The notes under the pieces were generated by a model, which made no database searches, was not told where the DNA came from, and saw only the letters and a list, made by a program, of their open reading frames with translations. 9,073 nucleotides of DNA from Saprospiraceae bacterium (GTDB lineage: Bacteria > Bacteroidota > Bacteroidia > Chitinophagales > Saprospiraceae), in NCBI GenBank assembly GCA_020630045.1, contig JAHDCE010000075.1:1-9073 (forward strand). The letters run 5' to 3'. Positions 7,371 through 9,073 of this stretch are shown here, one piece after another; position 1 is the first letter of the stretch, and every line of letters starts with the position of its first letter. A program made the translations under genes and the position numbers.

Positions 7371-8123
7371 ATGCCACAACCCTTAAAGGTTTTGATTGTA
7401 GATGACGAGGCTCCCGCTAGGGAATTGACCCGTATTTATTTGACCGATTATTGTGTCGGAGTTGATATCGTAGGTGAAGTCGGCACTGTGGCCGATGCTG
7501 TTAAAATGATACAGCTTCACAAGCCCAACCTAGTTTTATTGGATATTGAAATGCCGGGAGGTAGCGGTTTTGATTTGTTCGAATATTTTGACACACCGGA
7601 CTTCCAAGTCATTTTCATTACGGCATACGAAGAATACGCCTTGAAAGCCATCCGGCTCTCGGCATTGGACTATCTATTGAAGCCGCTCAAAATTAAAGAC
7701 CTCGTCAAGTCCATAGAAAAGTCCAAGCAACAATTCGAGAAGGAAATGCAGTTCAAAAAACTGGAAAGCCTTCTATACAATCTCAATGAAAACAGCCTTT
7801 CCAAAATTTCTATTCCTACAGGAAAAGGAATCATCTTTGCGAAGCTGGAAGAAATTTCCGTTTTTGAAGCGGACGGGCCATATACCAATATCTACTTCGT
7901 GGACGAACGCAAAATCATTGTCTCCAAAACCTTGAAAGAGGTGATTTCGGTGGTTCCGGAAGATTTGTTTTTCAAACCCCATCGCTCCTATTCCATCAAT
8001 CTCAAGCATGTGAAGGAGTACGTTAAGGAACAAGGTGGACAAATCGTCATGAATTCGGGTAAAGTCATTCCGATTTCCCGTTTGAAGCGGGATGATTTCA
8101 TCACAGCTATCAAAGCACTCTAA
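7371..8123 (+). CDS. LytTR-family response regulator
   Basis: The 250-residue product is a standard LytR/AlgR-type regulator. The receiver domain (about 5-122) has the acidic pair D11-D12 in VDDE, phospho-acceptor D58 in LLDIEMPG, switch residue T84 in FITAYEEYA, and K104-P105 in YLLKPL. A charged linker leads to a LytTR DNA-binding domain at about 148-248 (ISIPTGKGIIFAKLEEISVFEADGPYTNIYF, then PHRSYSINLKHVKEY). LytTR domains bind DNA as two tandem direct half-sites about one or two helical turns apart. The ATG is followed by the receiver's usual start (LKVLIVDDE), and no upstream ATG competes. It follows the LytS-type kinase by 281 bp and is its obvious partner. The promoter and structured leader in that gap suggest separate control of regulator dosage. 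Confidence 0.95.
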   Translation: MPQPLKVLIVDDEAPARELTRIYLTDYCVGVDIVGEVGTVADAVKMIQLHKPNLVLLDIEMPGGSGFDLFEYFDTPDFQVIFITAYEEYALKAIRLSALDYLLKPLKIKDLVKSIEKSKQQFEKEMQFKKLESLLYNLNENSLSKISIPTGKGIIFAKLEEISVFEADGPYTNIYFVDERKIIVSKTLKEVISVVPEDLFFKPHRSYSINLKHVKEYVKEQGGQIVMNSGKVIPISRLKRDDFITAIKAL

Positions 8124-8140
8124 CTCCACTTTTCCCTTTA

Positions 8141-8182
8141 TTAACTCAAACGCGCATTTCATTAGCTCAAACGCGCATTTCA
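8141..8182 (+). repeat. Tandem 21-bp direct repeat, candidate LytTR operator
   Basis: Two adjacent 21-bp units (8141-8161 and 8162-8182) are identical except at one position, A against G. The shared core CTCAAACGCGCATTTCATT recurs, and a shortened third copy (CTCAAA joined to TTTTCATT, 8191-8204) follows. Written as half-sites it is TTARCTCA-N13-TTARCTCA. The period equals that of the BtsR/YehT operator as I recall it (ACCRCTYA-N13-ACCRCTYA), with the last five positions matching, and resembles AgrA spacing. It begins 17 bp after the LytTR stop and lies upstream of the peroxiredoxin. The repeat is certain; its role is inferred. Confidence 0.8.
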
Positions 8183-8215
8183 TTTAAATTCTCAAATTTT
8201 CATTCGGGGATGGTG

Positions 8216-8223
8216 CATATTTG
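8216..8223 (+). promoter_or_regulatory. Weak -7 promoter element downstream of the tandem repeat
   Basis: CATATTTG matches the Bacteroidota -7 consensus TAnnTTTG at all but the first base. No convincing -33 TTG lies at the right distance; only T-rich sequence does. A weak -33 would suit an activator-dependent promoter, and the tandem repeat ends 33 bp upstream. Transcription would start near 8230 and run through the hairpins to the peroxiredoxin. This is a tentative call. Confidence 0.25.
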
Positions 8224-8295
8224 TATTGTAAGTAGTGAAATAAACAGTGGTAGATATAGAATCCAATGCATCACCCTTAAAGTATAACCCCCAAG

Positions 8296-8322
8296 GATTC
8301 TCCACTAAGAATCACTTTTTTT
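8296..8322 (+). terminator. Weak hairpin followed by a T7 run
   Basis: GATTCT (8296-8301) pairs perfectly with AGAATC (8308-8313) around a 6-base loop, followed two bases later by seven T (8316-8322). The stem is short and AT-containing, so termination would be partial. It could be the first terminator after the response regulator gene. Confidence 0.4.
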
Positions 8323-8325
8323 ATT

Positions 8326-8348
8326 ATTCAAGTTTATCACCCTTGAAT
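8326..8348 (+). other. 7-bp hairpin between two terminator-like stems
   Basis: ATTCAAG (8326-8332) pairs with CTTGAAT (8342-8348) around a 9-base loop. It lies directly between the weak T7 hairpin and the strong terminator, making a chain of three stems in 85 bases. Alone it is weak and has no obvious role. Confidence 0.35.
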
Positions 8349-8349
8349 T

Positions 8350-8390
8350 ACCGGGGATTCAACCCAAATGAATCCCCGGTTTCTATTTTG
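8350..8390 (+). terminator. Strong intrinsic terminator or attenuator
   Basis: A perfect 12-bp stem, ACCGGGGATTCA (8350-8361) against TGAATCCCCGGT (8369-8380), has a 7-base loop and is followed by T-rich sequence (TTCTATTTTG). It is 226 bp downstream of the regulator stop and about 70 bp before the peroxiredoxin ATG. It would terminate the regulator transcript, or act as an attenuator if the peroxiredoxin is read from a promoter upstream of it. The opposite strand lacks a good T-run. Confidence 0.75.
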
Positions 8391-8450
8391 TCTTTTCTGC
8401 GACCGTCTCTTTTTCTCCAATCCTTTACCTTTATTGAAAATTCATTCAAC

Positions 8451-9065
8451 ATGCGTTATCTACTTCCCCTTTTGTTTTTGCCCCTTTGTTTTTCATTGTT
8501 CGCCCAAACAGAAGTTCCTACAGAAGCCAACAAAATCTGTCCGATTCTCCTAGGAGAAAATTTGCCGGAAGGCAAACTGCAAACCCTCGAAGGAAAATCC
8601 GTGGACATCCTAGAGTATACCAAAGGCAAACCTACTATATTGGTGTTTTATCGTGGTGGTTGGTGTCCTTATTGTAATCGTCAATTGGCGGGATTGAACG
8701 CCGTACAAGACAGTATCACCGCTTTGGGTTTTCAGGTTATCGCCATCAGTCCGGACAAACCGGAAAAATTGATGGAATCACAAGAAAAGGAGGAAGTCTC
8801 TTACAGCCTGATGTCGGATGCGTCGATGCAATTCTCTCGTGATTTGGGCATCGCCTTCGAATTAGATAAAAAGACAAGGGTCAAGTATCGGATGTATGGT
8901 ATCAACTTGGAAAAAACTTCGGGATACGATCATCATCAATTGCCAGCACCAGCCGTTATTGTAATTGATGGCGAGGGAGTCGTGCAATTCACTTACATCA
9001 ATCCGAATTATAAGGTTAGATTGAACCCTGAGGTGCTACTTGCTGTTTTGCATTCGATGCAATAA
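8451..9065 (+). CDS. Exported peroxiredoxin-like AhpC/TSA-family thioredoxin-fold protein
   Basis: The 204-residue product starts at ATG 8451 with a clear signal peptide (RYLLPLLFLPLCFSLFA, cleavage likely before QTE at residue 19) and no lipobox at the right place. The mature part is a redoxin domain. VFYRGGWCPYCNRQL carries the cysteines C72 and C75, and LPAPAVIVID at 165-174 supplies the family's loop before a beta-strand. The RGGWCPYCN block is typical of the peroxiredoxin-like branch of the AhpC/TSA family, thought to reduce peroxides or disulfides; which one cannot be told here. A third cysteine, C30, lies ahead of the fold. The protein should act in the periplasm. It follows the two-component regulator gene after a gap with a possible LytTR operator, so it may be a target. 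It is complete, with TAA eight bases before the window end. Confidence 0.9.
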   Translation: MRYLLPLLFLPLCFSLFAQTEVPTEANKICPILLGENLPEGKLQTLEGKSVDILEYTKGKPTILVFYRGGWCPYCNRQLAGLNAVQDSITALGFQVIAISPDKPEKLMESQEKEEVSYSLMSDASMQFSRDLGIAFELDKKTRVKYRMYGINLEKTSGYDHHQLPAPAVIVIDGEGVVQFTYINPNYKVRLNPEVLLAVLHSMQ

Positions 9066-9073
9066 CTCAGTAG

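Larger units (their letters stand above)
8124..8450. other. Intergenic region between regulator and peroxiredoxin: repeats and hairpins
   Basis: No credible gene is seen here. The frame of the downstream protein stays open back to 8247, but the translation ahead of 8451 is low-complexity, carries no recognisable domain, and would bury the signal peptide. In order the stretch holds a 21-bp tandem direct repeat, a weak -7 element, three successive hairpins of which the last is strong, and a pyrimidine-rich leader up to the ATG. Confidence 0.7.

Noticed and set aside
7773..8183. Minus-strand frame beginning with repeated MKCAFEL
   Set aside because: The repeat is just the 21-bp tandem DNA repeat read as seven codons; the rest is antisense to the LytTR domain.
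8247..8450. N-terminal extension of the peroxiredoxin from GTG 8247
   Set aside because: It would translate the terminator-like hairpins and place the signal peptide 68 residues inside the protein; ATG 8451 fits better.

Overview
The window looks like a chromosomal fragment from a Bacteroidota bacterium, probably a free-living environmental lineage. The support is in the gene content: a BlaI-M56 pair whose peptidase is fused to a TonB domain, a TonB-dependent receptor with a carboxypeptidase-like N-terminal domain, a propeller/Y_Y_Y LytS-type sensor kinase and its LytTR response regulator, all typical of that phylum. A TTTG-N20-TAAATTTG promoter also matches the Bacteroidota -33/-7 consensus. 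The genus cannot be read from this sequence. All convincing genes lie on the + strand.

Layout. Positions 1-51 hold the last codons of a probable BlaI/MecI-type repressor. Its stop overlaps (ATGA) the start of an M56 BlaR1-like metallopeptidase with a C-terminal TonB domain (48-1444), which is split over three reading frames by two disruptions. A strong intrinsic terminator (1498-1525) closes this unit. Next come a complete TonB-dependent outer-membrane receptor (1624-3966) and, almost immediately after it, a large hybrid sensor with N-terminal propeller, Y_Y_Y domain, one membrane helix and a LytS-type kinase core (about 3973-7089). The sensor has no in-frame ATG anywhere near its start. A 281-bp gap follows, holding a near-consensus promoter and a strongly structured leader, then the LytTR response regulator (7371-8123). 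A 327-bp gap after that carries a 21-bp-period tandem repeat and a run of hairpins. The window ends with an exported peroxiredoxin-like protein (8451-9065).

How the parts may work together (inference). The M56/TonB protein and the receptor are both envelope components. The sensor kinase would detect a periplasmic or surface signal, and the LytTR regulator would carry it to promoters. The most suggestive regulatory signal is the repeat TTARCTCA-N13-TTARCTCA just downstream of the regulator gene. Its 21-bp spacing is that of known LytTR-family operators and it lies upstream of the peroxiredoxin, so that gene could be a target. The most unusual features are the doubly frameshifted M56 gene, the non-ATG start of the kinase and the leader RNA with competing pairings upstream of the regulator.
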